A stretch of 64,000 nt of DNA from Pseudothermotoga_B sp051235805 (GTDB taxonomy: Bacteria > Thermotogota > Thermotogae > Thermotogales > DSM-5069). The position numbers and the translations under genes were made by a program. The notes below the pieces were generated by a model. The model was not told where the DNA came from, did not search any database, and worked only from the letters and a program-made list of their open reading frames with translations. How positions within the stretch are numbered: the stretch's first letter is position 1; every line of letters begins with the position of its first letter. Positions 36,830 to 45,853 of the stretch are shown piece by piece. Location: positions 992,001-1,056,000 of the forward strand of contig NZ_JBPNXV010000001.1 of the NCBI RefSeq assembly GCF_051235805.1, written 5' to 3'.

Positions 36830-37583
36830 AACAACTTTGATAAGAACCAAAAGACTGTTATTACAGATATATAAGTACATTGAACTACCGTTGATAGTAC
36901 CTTTCATCTTTTTTTCTTTGTGTTTCTTCATTTTTCTCGTTGTTTCATATTGAGTTAACAATAGCTGATCCAAAGATGTATACTCGCTGTTTTGCAGATT
37001 GAACCGCACTGAGTGCTCTTTCTCTTCTATCGCTTTCGTGATGGATTCTTGTTAACACTACTGCTTGGTCACCAACGCTGTTCCTCATCTTGCAAATACC
37101 AACAAGGACATGCATGTTTTTCTACTCCCACCTCTACAGTTCTCCGCCCTTACAGAAATAGTTCTGGGCATCAAATGAGTAGAATGCTTCAGACTTTTGA
37201 GTATAATCCTTGAAGACAGTTTCAAGAATCTGTTTATGACTGGATTGCGTGAAAAGCAAATGCAAACTTTTGGAAGGGCACACAAGAGCCACACTGAGAA
37301 CTTCTTAACTGATTCAGTGTCTCACGCTCGAGTGTAAGAGTTTATTCTTCTCGCTTTTGAGGATTATTCCGAGCAAATCATAATAAATTGTGTGGATCAA
37401 ACCACCGGATATTTCATTTTATATCATTGTTTCTTGCATCTTTCAGGTTGAGTGTGGTTGCAACGTGGAAATGATTCCTTTGCGCTAATCATTTGAACCA
37501 TTCATGAAGTGTTCCTTTCATCTTCTGTAAAATGTGTAACCCTGTCGGAAGGCTTTTGCCAATAGATCACTGTCTGCACGAAA
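36830..37583. other. Gene-poor region between the Opp-type operon and the xylanase operon
   Basis: About 750 bases with only short scattered frames and no ribosome sites. One plus-strand run of roughly 45 codons near 37195-37330 (SFKNLFMTGLREKQMQTFGR region) could be a relic but I cannot name it. I see no clear terminator for the GH51 gene that ends at 37584 on the minus strand. Confidence 0.3.
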
Positions 37584-40022
37584 TCATTCAACCGAATTGC
37601 TTTTTATTCTCAGGATAGTAAAGGAATTCCTTTCGAAGAAAAATTCGAATCGGTTATCTTGAATTGACTGCTTCTCTTCAACTGGGCAGACTCTCAATGG
37701 ATTGGTGAAGGAATTCTCCAAATCCACACTTTCTGCCGTCAATATTGTGGTTTTCACTTGATGTACCAACTCTGCGTTTAGAATATCAACAATCACTTTC
37801 TTGCCTTCAGGCCGTGGGTTGACAACTTTGAGAACTATTTCTTCTGATTCAAAATCATAACCAGCTGAGTAATACAAACCTCTGTAATTTGCCTCATCGA
37901 TCACATCGTGCACCAGTTCACCGTTCAAATAGCATTTGATTCTCTTGCCACTCACTTCAACTTTGAGTGTGTACCACTCACCTGAGATTACTGTTCTTGG
38001 GACCGTTGAACAGATGAGCATTCGATTACCATTCAGTGCTTTCTCAATCACCGAAGAAGTATTTTGAAAGCCGCCAACATTCCACCAGTAGTAGTTGTTG
38101 TTGTCCTTCACACCAAAGAGGATCAGAAACCCCTCAGATCCTTCCTTCTTTCTTGCTCTTACTTCGATTGTGTAATCTGAGCGATCTGCTTGCCCCAGAT
38201 AAATTCGTCTGTCCTGAGCGGTGCTTGTTTGGATGAGTAAACCGTTCGTCGTACTCCAATTGCCACGATACGTCTGCCAGCTTTTTGCATTACCGTCGAA
38301 ATCATCAGACAAAAGGACGTTCCCATCGCGATCCCAGACCCTTATATAGTCAAATTCACTAATGGTTTTCCACGTTCCCAGACCAACCTTGCCAGTTATT
38401 CTATCGTCCAATTCATCCTCTTCAAGACTTGAGAACAAGATGACGTCTGGTAGGTTGTTCATGAAGAGTTTCTGCACATAATAACTCGGCGTGACATAGA
38501 CTTGCAAACCGTTGAACCAGATTAGATCAGGTATCCACTGAGACCATCCAACACGATTAAGCAAAGGTGCATACGCAGCCATGATAACTACATCGCTATT
38601 TCTCTCTAAACCTGTCATAAATGCAGCTTCACCCAGAGCTGCTTGAAGATTGTTCCTCTTTCCAATGGTGTGCACTGCATATTCTCCCACCATTACCTTT
38701 GGTCCAGATCTATCATATTCGTCATAACGATTGGCATTCGCAAGAAACCATTCGTAAGATGCATAGATGTGTTCGTCTACAATATCTACACCGTTGTTCC
38801 TTGCCCAAAGCCAAGCTTCGTCAAAGGAAGGTCCTTCATAGTTGGGAGGACAGCTGAAGATGAGCTTTATCTGAGGATACCTTTCCTTGATCTTTCTTTG
38901 GAACAATTTGAAATGTTCTCGATAATCACTACCCCAATTCTCGTTACCAATTCCAACGTATTTCAAATTTACTGGATCGATCAAACCATTTTCAATTCTT
39001 TTCGCTCCCCAAGTTGTTTTTGAATCACCATTGGCATACTCTATCAAATCGATTGCGTCTTGAATCCAACAATCCATTTGATCCAGCGAGGCGATCTGCG
39101 CACCTCTCACTTGACACGAAATGCCTGCATTAAATATCGGTACTGGTTCTGCTCCCAGAGATCTACTCAGTGAGAAGTATTCGTCGAATCCTATTCCGTA
39201 TGACTGATGATAACCCCAGAGATTCGGCTTGGCTTTCCTGTTTTCTGGTGATCCGATTGTGTCTTTCCATCTGTACGCGTTTTCTAAGCTGTAGCCTTCA
39301 ACCAAGCATCCTCCTGGGAATCGAACAAATCCTGGTTGCAGATCTGACAGCATTTTGACAAGATCATTTCTCATCACGCCCATGAAGGAATCATTGGGAA
39401 TCAAGGAAATCATATCCAAGGCAACATCGGCTGGTCCGTGAATTGTCAAAACCACTGCCCCGTTTGAGATATTATCAGAAGTCTGTATGGTAAATTGGTG
39501 TTTTTGCCAGTCTGCTGAAGCTATCGTCAATGCCTTAGTAAAATATGATTGACCAGTCGAGTCTTGTATGGAAACGTTTAGTTGTGCTTGTTGTTGCTTC
39601 GCTTTGGCACAAATCGAGAAAAGATATTCTTTGTTTCTTTCCAGATAGATACCATCATAACCTTTGTTAACTATTCTCACAACGTGCTGTGGTTTCTCCA
39701 GACAAGCTCTCAAGTAATTTTTGTTGTTCTGGTTCAGTGGATCTACCTGTTCTACACCTATCTGCACACCACTGCTTTTATCCACAGACCAACCTTCCAA
39801 GGAATTCGTATGCTCGAATGAACCGTTTCTCACTAACTGGGCGTATAACCCTCCGTCTATGGTGTGGTTTATGTCTTCGAGAAAAATACCAAAGAGTGTT
39901 GGGGGAACACTGTGCAACTTTCGGCTCAAATCTATAGTCAGTTTGTAGATATTTTCGGCAGCAATGTGTTTGGATAAGCATAAAACTATCAAAGAAATCG
40001 TTATGAGAAACGGTCTGTTCAT
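37584..40022 (-). CDS. Secreted multidomain GH51 alpha-L-arabinofuranosidase
   Basis: The 812-residue protein has a signal peptide (MNRPFLITISLIVLCLSKHIAA). The GH51 core is interrupted near residues 75-210 by a carbohydrate-binding-like beta-sandwich (WSVDKSSG to LDMISLIP). It resumes with RFPGGCLVEG (234-243), acid/base Glu361 in YVGIGNENWG and nucleophile Glu447 in VMVGEYAVH. A second inserted beta domain at about 555-700 resembles a laminin-G/concanavalin-like fold (GSEGFLILFGVKDNNNYYWW). It should release arabinose from polymeric arabinan or arabinoxylan outside the cell. The start overlaps the GH10 stop by four bases, so both are cotranscribed. Confidence 0.9.
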   Translation of the reverse strand: MNRPFLITISLIVLCLSKHIAAENIYKLTIDLSRKLHSVPPTLFGIFLEDINHTIDGGLYAQLVRNGSFEHTNSLEGWSVDKSSGVQIGVEQVDPLNQNNKNYLRACLEKPQHVVRIVNKGYDGIYLERNKEYLFSICAKAKQQQAQLNVSIQDSTGQSYFTKALTIASADWQKHQFTIQTSDNISNGAVVLTIHGPADVALDMISLIPNDSFMGVMRNDLVKMLSDLQPGFVRFPGGCLVEGYSLENAYRWKDTIGSPENRKAKPNLWGYHQSYGIGFDEYFSLSRSLGAEPVPIFNAGISCQVRGAQIASLDQMDCWIQDAIDLIEYANGDSKTTWGAKRIENGLIDPVNLKYVGIGNENWGSDYREHFKLFQRKIKERYPQIKLIFSCPPNYEGPSFDEAWLWARNNGVDIVDEHIYASYEWFLANANRYDEYDRSGPKVMVGEYAVHTIGKRNNLQAALGEAAFMTGLERNSDVVIMAAYAPLLNRVGWSQWIPDLIWFNGLQVYVTPSYYVQKLFMNNLPDVILFSSLEEDELDDRITGKVGLGTWKTISEFDYIRVWDRDGNVLLSDDFDGNAKSWQTYRGNWSTTNGLLIQTSTAQDRRIYLGQADRSDYTIEVRARKKEGSEGFLILFGVKDNNNYYWWNVGGFQNTSSVIEKALNGNRMLICSTVPRTVISGEWYTLKVEVSGKRIKCYLNGELVHDVIDEANYRGLYYSAGYDFESEEIVLKVVNPRPEGKKVIVDILNAELVHQVKTTILTAESVDLENSFTNPLRVCPVEEKQSIQDNRFEFFFERNSFTILRIKSNSVE

Positions 40023-41407
40023 CTATCATCACCTTCATTGAAGACAATAGCAAAATCATTCGCCTTTTTCCTGCAAGCCGTAATGGTGAACAGCGTCTCT
40101 TGACCATGATGTTTTACCATTACTTGATATATTCCGGCAAATCCCTTAAAATTCACCTCACCTTGATCATCTGTCCGTAGGTTCACAGATGTTTTCCACT
40201 GTCGATGAACCAAATCTTTGAGAACAAAGTAGATTGGCTTTACTGTGAGATCATCTCTCAAGAAACCGCTACCTTGTTGCCAAGCTCGGTAGAAATTCCA
40301 ATACACAATCGCCTCAACAGCAGGATGGCTGAAAAAGACTGTGTAAAAGATCTTTGCAATCTCCGCTTGAAGTTTTTCAGCTGTCTCAAGATCCACACTG
40401 AAGGCTTCCAAAACCGCTGTAAGAGGAATCTGAAACTCAGTAATGTGAATGGGTTTTCCAAGAGCTGCAATCTCGTCAAGAGCTTTGTAAATCCCCTCAA
40501 GGTTCGCCAGTTGGGCTTTCAGATCTCTTGCGTCGAAGATATGTGCTTCGACACCTATTACGTCGACTGGAACATTCTCTTCAATCAGTCTGCGAGCCAG
40601 ATCGATGAACTTGTGACGCGTTTCATCATTCATCAGAACCCCAAACTCGTTCAAAACCAACTCTGCAGCTGGATCAATTTCTTTTACCAACCGGTAAGCC
40701 TTGCCAATGTAATCTTCTGGAAGGTTATCAAACCACCTTTGAACGACAGGCTCATTCACAACATCCCACATCTGTATCTTGCCTTTGAACTGGTTCACTT
40801 CGCGGCTTATTCTCTTATACAGGAGATTAAGAACATCTTCCCATTCTCCAACTGCCCCTTTTGCTACCACCCATCCTGGTACACCGACACCCGGTGGATT
40901 TCCCCATACTAGTGTATGTCCTTTTACGGGGATTTTATTCTCATTTAACCATTGTACAATCTTATTTGTTGCCTCAATTAGTGGTATGAAATCAATTACC
41001 GGTTCGTAATCCGCCCAGTAGAAAGCCGGTACAGTCGCATAATTGAACAGCTCAATGTAGAGTCTTTTATATTCTTCTAACTGACTTTCATTAAGTGGTC
41101 TTGTTCCAAATCTATTGCCCCTTCTGTAACTGTACGGTGCGTAAGCAAACAACAAGTACTCGGGTGCATTTCCAAAATAAAATTCGTGAGAAAGCTGTGT
41201 ACATTTGACGCTCACGCCGCTGAGAGGTTTGCCAGATTCATTGATGATAGTTATCCTCACAGGTATCTTTCTGTTTTCAATTAAATCATTATACTTCTCA
41301 AGATTCACATTGAGAGAAATTGTTTGGGCAAACACTTTTGTTTCACCACCGAGAACAGAAAGGATAAGCAAGATAATAGTCAAGAAGTAAATGAATTTCT
41401 GACTCAT
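40019..41407 (-). CDS. Secreted GH10 endo-beta-1,4-xylanase
   Basis: The 462-residue secreted enzyme has a signal peptide (KFIYFLTIILLILSVLGGETKVFA), a small beta-domain of about 60 residues (VPVRITIINESGKPLSGVSV-like, carboxypeptidase-regulatory type), then a GH10 TIM barrel. Acid/base Glu219 lies in WDVVNEPVV and nucleophile Glu324 in HITEFQIP. HTLVWGNPPG is the GH10 HxLxW motif. A second short beta region follows the barrel. It should cleave xylan backbones, working with the coupled secreted GH51. The ATG at 41407 follows the permease stop closely. Confidence 0.88.
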   Translation of the reverse strand: MSQKFIYFLTIILLILSVLGGETKVFAQTISLNVNLEKYNDLIENRKIPVRITIINESGKPLSGVSVKCTQLSHEFYFGNAPEYLLFAYAPYSYRRGNRFGTRPLNESQLEEYKRLYIELFNYATVPAFYWADYEPVIDFIPLIEATNKIVQWLNENKIPVKGHTLVWGNPPGVGVPGWVVAKGAVGEWEDVLNLLYKRISREVNQFKGKIQMWDVVNEPVVQRWFDNLPEDYIGKAYRLVKEIDPAAELVLNEFGVLMNDETRHKFIDLARRLIEENVPVDVIGVEAHIFDARDLKAQLANLEGIYKALDEIAALGKPIHITEFQIPLTAVLEAFSVDLETAEKLQAEIAKIFYTVFFSHPAVEAIVYWNFYRAWQQGSGFLRDDLTVKPIYFVLKDLVHRQWKTSVNLRTDDQGEVNFKGFAGIYQVMVKHHGQETLFTITACRKKANDFAIVFNEGDDR

Positions 41408-41432
41408 CTCTGATCAACTCCCGTTGGTAATA

Positions 41433-42296
41433 TCACTTCCCAATGGAGCCAAGTGAAACACCACGCATTAGATACTTGTGAAATGCTACGAAAATTACAA
41501 GTACTGGCGCAACGGAGATGAATGCTGCAGCCATTGATGCACCTATACCTCTATATGGATCACCCCATCCTGCACTGAAACGAACCAAAGCAATTGGTAA
41601 AGTGAACTTGCTCGATGAAGTCAGTACGATTAGCGGCCAGAGAAAGCTGTTCCAAGACCCCAGGAAGGTCATTATTCCAAGTGTTACGAGCGCTGGTCTA
41701 ATCAACGGAACAACTATTCTTGTCAGGATGCGTAGGCGCGAGCAACCATCTATCAAGGCTGCTTCTTCAAGTTCTCTGGGAATCCCAAGCATATACTGAC
41801 GTAACATAAAAACACCAAAAGTACCACCCAAACCCGGTAAAATCAAAGCCGCGAAGCTGTTCATCAATCCTAAGCGGTTGATTATAAAGAAATTTGGCAC
41901 CAAGAATAGCACAGATGGAAACGCCAATATTGCAACATATGTCCAGAAGATGATTCGCTGCCCAGGAAATCGAAGTCTTGCGAGTGCATAAGCAGCTGGT
42001 ACTGCAACTAATAAGCCGGCGACTGTTGCGATCGCAGCGACGATCACACTGTTCCAAACTGATCTTCCAACGTTGATACCTCCTGCTGCTCTTGCAACAG
42101 CTGCGTAGTTTTCAAAAGTCATTGGATTTGGTATCCACCGAGGAGGGTTCTCTGTCACAGCAACTGTTGTTGGTTTTAGAGATGTGGTCAGCATCCAGAA
42201 AATTGGCACAAACCACAGGAAAGACAACAACCATATCAGTACCGAGTATATTGCTCTCTTCACAACAGATCTCTTGATTCTTCTCAGCTGAGTCAT
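41433..42296 (-). CDS. Carbohydrate ABC transporter permease, MalG type
   Basis: This 287-residue permease has six helices, the N-terminal SFLWFVPIFWMLTTSLKP motif and the cytoplasmic EAA loop ELEEAALIDGCSRLRILTRIVVPLIRP. It pairs with the MalF-type permease one base upstream. The ATG at 42296 has GGAGGTG within the preceding gene's end. Downstream are the secreted GH10 and GH51 genes, so import of xylo- or arabinoxylo-oligosaccharides is likely. Confidence 0.93.
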   Translation of the reverse strand: MTQLRRIKRSVVKRAIYSVLIWLLSFLWFVPIFWMLTTSLKPTTVAVTENPPRWIPNPMTFENYAAVARAAGGINVGRSVWNSVIVAAIATVAGLLVAVPAAYALARLRFPGQRIIFWTYVAILAFPSVLFLVPNFFIINRLGLMNSFAALILPGLGGTFGVFMLRQYMLGIPRELEEAALIDGCSRLRILTRIVVPLIRPALVTLGIMTFLGSWNSFLWPLIVLTSSSKFTLPIALVRFSAGWGDPYRGIGASMAAAFISVAPVLVIFVAFHKYLMRGVSLGSIGK

Positions 42297-42297
42297 T

Positions 42298-43203
42298 CTA
42301 TTCCACCTCCGCTGACCTAACTGACTGCGTTAAGAGGGCCAATTGTATCAAGCCGAAGACAATCACGATCAGAAAAATGTACCAAGAGATCGCTGCGGCG
42401 CGACCAAGTTGTTGTCTCTCAAAACCAACCATGTACAGATAGTAAACCATCGTACGGGTACTGCCCGCAGGTCCTCCTGCAGTCAAGATGTAAACCTGAT
42501 CAAACAAACCAAAAGCCAGCAGCACATGCCTCGCTATATCAAAGAACATTACATTTCTTATCCAAGGTAGTGTCACATGTATGAATCTTTTCCAAGGTCC
42601 AGCACCATCTATCTTTGCAGCCTCATATTGTTCTGGTGGAATTCTCTGCAAAGCACCTATGTATAAAAGGACACTGAAGCCAACTATCCACCAGGCAGTT
42701 ATGGCAATTATCCAAGTCCAAGCCAAAGTCGCGCTTTTGAACCAAGACATTGGGTCATTAATAAAACCGATTTTCTGCAGATAGTAGTTCGCCAGAGCGG
42801 CAGGTTGTGAACCAAGTATCCAGTCCCAAGAGAACAAGATCCCGATTGAACCAAAGAATGCCGGAGAAACAAAAGCGACCATTGGCCACAACTTTCCATA
42901 CATCTTCTGATTCAAAACTAATGCCAAGACAACCCCTAAGGCTACTGTCAGGGGAACGCTTATTGCCGAAAAAAAGACAGTATTTTTCACTGTATCCCAG
43001 AAGCGTGAATCCCGCCAAACACGAGAGAAATTGTCAAATCCAATGAATCTTGGTTCTCCCAGCAGACGCCAATCGTGGAAACTCATTATTAAGCCGTAAA
43101 TCAGCGGTGCAGCGACAAACAGTGTGAAGAAGAACATGTGGGGGAGGAGGAAGATGTAGGCTCCAACCCCCGTTCTGATGCGTTTAGACAGTGGTCGTAC
43201 CAT
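42298..43203 (-). CDS. Carbohydrate ABC transporter permease, MalF type
   Basis: This 301-residue permease has the N-terminal YIFLLPHMFFFTLFVAAPLIYG helix and the EAA loop EQYEAAKIDGAGPWKRFIHVTLPWIR. It has the GLFDQVYILTAGGPAGSTRTM motif before the last helices. The ATG at 43203 has GGAGGAGGTG seven bases upstream; an in-frame codon at 43224 precedes that site. It lies 27 bases after the binding-protein gene. Confidence 0.93.
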   Translation of the reverse strand: MVRPLSKRIRTGVGAYIFLLPHMFFFTLFVAAPLIYGLIMSFHDWRLLGEPRFIGFDNFSRVWRDSRFWDTVKNTVFFSAISVPLTVALGVVLALVLNQKMYGKLWPMVAFVSPAFFGSIGILFSWDWILGSQPAALANYYLQKIGFINDPMSWFKSATLAWTWIIAITAWWIVGFSVLLYIGALQRIPPEQYEAAKIDGAGPWKRFIHVTLPWIRNVMFFDIARHVLLAFGLFDQVYILTAGGPAGSTRTMVYYLYMVGFERQQLGRAAAISWYIFLIVIVFGLIQLALLTQSVRSAEVE

Positions 43204-43230
43204 GAGTTCACACCTCCTCCCCAATCTGCT

Positions 43231-44471
43231 TTATTTCTTCTGACCAGACCAGTAGTCTTCCAAGATATCTCTTACCTCATCTGCCGCTGTCTGCATGGCT
43301 TTCTCTGGTGTCAACTTTCGAGTGACAAGGACATCTTCAAGATGCACTGCCACAGCATCCAAGACTTCTGAGAGTATTGGAAACATTTGGAACGTCTTGA
43401 CGTACGGTAATTGCTGTGCAACGGTGTATATATGAGGAAGCTTCTCTTTCAATTCTTGACTCTGCGCAATAGATATTCTCGCAGGTGTTTGACCGGCTGC
43501 GTACCATTCTATGGCGTGGTCCCACAGATACTTGACCCAAGTCATAGCTGCTTTAAGAACTTGCGGATCCTCAACCATAACCTTTGTTAAAGCCAGAACA
43601 TGAGAACCACCAAAGACAGCATTGTGCGTACCAAGCTGTGGGGCAGGTGCTGCACCGAAATTCTCTCCCAAGGCTTCTTTGAACGCTGCTGCCGTCCAGA
43701 TGCCCGTTATCAAGAAGGTAGATTGCCCTCCAAGGAAAACTGGACCGGGGTCAACACTGGCTTTTAGCAGATACCCCTTCTCTTGCAGCTCCATCATGAA
43801 TCTCAGTGCTTTTGCTCCAGCTTCCATGAAGGCTGGTTCTTTGAAGTCGGATGTGAGCAAATCACCGCCGAACTGCAACATGTAGTGTACCCACAACCAA
43901 CTCCAGGATGGATTTTCATAGTATGGTGTTACCCCCTGAGGCGTAACCTTCTTCAAGGCTTCCAATGCCGCGGAAAACTCTTCTCGGTTTGTTGGTGGTC
44001 TGTCAGGATCAAGACCAGCTTTCACGAAATTACCACGATTGTAAGCCATGTAGAATATCCAGTAGTCGAGAGGTATTCCAAAAACCTTGCCACCCTCGAT
44101 AAGTCCTTCAATCAAACCTGGGTAGATATCGGCAACATCGATTCCATATTGCTTGAGTTCCTCGACTGTAAATGTCTTGAGCAAGTCTTTAAATGCTGGC
44201 AGTACGTATTTTCTTGTGAACAAAACCTGTGGTGCTTGTTTTGTTGCAACACCAGTGGACAACTTCATCTTGTACTCAAGGTCATTGACCAATACCAGGT
44301 GCACAACCTCAATGTCTGGGTGTTGAGCGTTGAATTTTTGAATGATCTTGTCCATGTATGCGCCGTCTTCTCCTGCAAGAGGTGTCATGAAAGTCAAAGT
44401 AACCTTCACATTCACAAATGAAGCTGCAAATAGCAACGCAAGAATCAAAAAAGAATCCTTCTCATACCCAT
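43231..44471 (-). CDS. Carbohydrate ABC transporter substrate-binding protein, apparent -1 frameshift in the signal peptide
   Basis: A family 1-type sugar-binding protein of about 410 residues: TLTFMTPLAGEDGAYMDKI start, FVKAGLDPDRPPTNREEF region, and FLGGQSTFLITGIWTAAAF. The only well-placed start is ATG 44471 (AAGGAGGTG six bases upstream), reading MGMRRILF and then TGA. The rest of the signal peptide (LILALLFAASFVNVKVT) is in the next frame. One extra T in the six-T run at 44452-44447 would restore a perfect signal peptide. So this is a sequencing error, a mutation, or slippage. A TTG start inside the downstream frame is the weak alternative. Confidence 0.8.
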
Positions 44472-44694
44472 GAATTTCACCTCCTTGAGTTTTAACCCCA
44501 CAGTAGTTCACCACTGAATGTCACTTGAAAATCTGTGAAATGAACGCAAGATCAAGTAAACCCTGTTTGTTGCTTGAGACATCTCATCATTATCACCCCC
44601 ATTTTGCTCAGATATTTTGAGAAATGTTTACCAAACCTGGAAGGTAACATTGCACTGACATGGAAGGCTCAGCGAACTCAAAGACTATCAGTAT

Positions 44695-44706
44695 ATGTAC
44701 GTACAT
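44695..44706 (-). promoter_or_regulatory. AraR-type operator of the xylanase/ABC operon
   Basis: ATGTACGTACAT is a perfect 12-base palindrome, lying at the predicted transcription start just downstream of the -10. Bound repressor would block transcription of 44471-37584. It matches the known AraR box of Firmicutes in its GTACGTAC core (family knowledge). Confidence 0.7.
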
Positions 44707-44710
44707 TGGT

Positions 44711-44739
44711 ATTATCAAGAATAATGTCTTTTTTGTCAA
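44711..44739 (-). promoter_or_regulatory. Promoter of the xylanase/ABC operon
   Basis: On the minus strand TTGACA (44739-44734) and GATAAT (44716-44711) are spaced by exactly 17 bases. The start of transcription would be near 44704, inside the AraR-type palindrome. Confidence 0.7.
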
Positions 44740-44955
44740 ATTATGAGGAGGTCTCGAAGAAGGCTATTCGCAAGCTTCTGAGGCAATTAGCAGCAAAATG
44801 CTGGATCTTGTTCAGTATATCTTTGAATTTCTCGCTACTTGTATGTTTTTCACGTTGAATTATTTTTACAAGACCATGTACGAGCGTCAAGTGGACAGAA
44901 ACAAGTATTCTGATCCGAAGATTTGTTCACCTGGTATCGGAAAAACATAACATAT

Positions 44956-45852
44956 TCATCCACCGATTTTGACTTGAAAGCCCTTTGATCTTAGCTCATT
45001 TTCCATGTATTTAACTATCTTGCTTATATCGCTCGAGATGTTCATTTTATACCTTCTCCAGAGTGCAGTGTATTTCTCCGAAACATCATGATAGGGAAGC
45101 AGATCTATCTTTGGTTTATTGTCAAGTGAGGCTAAGAAGTTGCACAGATCTTCTAAGTCTTGCTGTGAATCGTTCACGTTTGGCACAACGGGGATACGAA
45201 TCACGAATTCTTTCTTCCTCTTAGATAGAAATTTCAGGTTATCCTTTATCACACCGTTGCTGATTCCTGTGTATTTGATATGCTTTCTTTCGTCGATGAC
45301 CTTCAAATCATACAAGAATAGGTCGACAAATGTAGCGATCTTTTCCAAGTCTTCTTGATTCACATAGCCGGAGGTATCAATGGTAACGTGTATGCCGTGT
45401 GACTTGATCTTGGGTAATACTTCCAAGAGAAACTCAGTCTGCAGCAATGGCTCACCACCAGAAAAGGTAACACCGCCATCTGATTGATCAAAGTACATTG
45501 TGTCCTTTTTTAGTTCCCTTAACAGATCTTCGGGTTCGATGCACTGCCCTACAACCTTCAGAGCGTCTGTTGGACAATATTGCGTGCATTTTCCGCACAA
45601 CACGCACTGGTCTTTTTTCAAAGTCAGCAGATCATTCTCAAAACTCAGAGCGTGGCTTGGACATGATGCAACACACGACTGACAGTGTATGCATTTGTAT
45701 TTTGTCCACATCAGCTCTGCATTTGGAGATATTCCTTCTGGGTTGTGACACCACCAACAAGAGAGGGGACATCCTTTTAAGAAGACAGTTGTTCTTATGC
45801 CTGGACCATCATGAATTGCAAATCTTTGAATGTTGAAGATGAGTCCCTGCAT
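44956..45852 (-). CDS. Glycyl radical enzyme activase (radical SAM), HypD partner
   Basis: This activase installs the glycyl radical on its partner enzyme using S-adenosylmethionine. The 298 residues show the radical SAM cluster in FLKGCPLSCWWCHNPEG, an inserted two-cluster ferredoxin domain (CIHCQSCVASC and CVLCGKCTQYC), and SGGEPLLQ. The extra clusters are typical of activases for dehydratase-type glycyl radical enzymes rather than of PflA. It lies directly after the HypD-like gene (TGA-A-ATG), so it is dedicated to that enzyme. The ATG at 45852 is supported by AGGGTG nine bases upstream. It ends the operon. Confidence 0.92.
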   Translation of the reverse strand: MQGLIFNIQRFAIHDGPGIRTTVFLKGCPLSCWWCHNPEGISPNAELMWTKYKCIHCQSCVASCPSHALSFENDLLTLKKDQCVLCGKCTQYCPTDALKVVGQCIEPEDLLRELKKDTMYFDQSDGGVTFSGGEPLLQTEFLLEVLPKIKSHGIHVTIDTSGYVNQEDLEKIATFVDLFLYDLKVIDERKHIKYTGISNGVIKDNLKFLSKRKKEFVIRIPVVPNVNDSQQDLEDLCNFLASLDNKPKIDLLPYHDVSEKYTALWRRYKMNISSDISKIVKYMENELRSKGFQVKIGG

Positions 45853-45853
45853 T

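Larger units (their letters stand above)
44472..44955. other. Intergenic region with the xylanase-operon promoter and a long leader
   Basis: This 484-base gap holds the AraR-type operator and promoter at 44695-44739. If transcription starts near 44704 the leader is about 230 bases. I see no recognised riboswitch or clear terminator in it. A plus-strand open frame of 94 codons (44574-44858) lacks a ribosome site and I do not call it. Confidence 0.4.

Noticed and set aside
37013..37330. Short frames on both strands in the gap 36830-37583, considered as transposase remnants
   Set aside because: No motif of any transposase family and no terminal inverted repeats were visible.
44574..44858. Plus-strand open frame of 94 codons in the gap before the xylanase operon
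   Set aside because: It has no ribosome site, spans the minus-strand promoter and operator, and has no recognisable domain.
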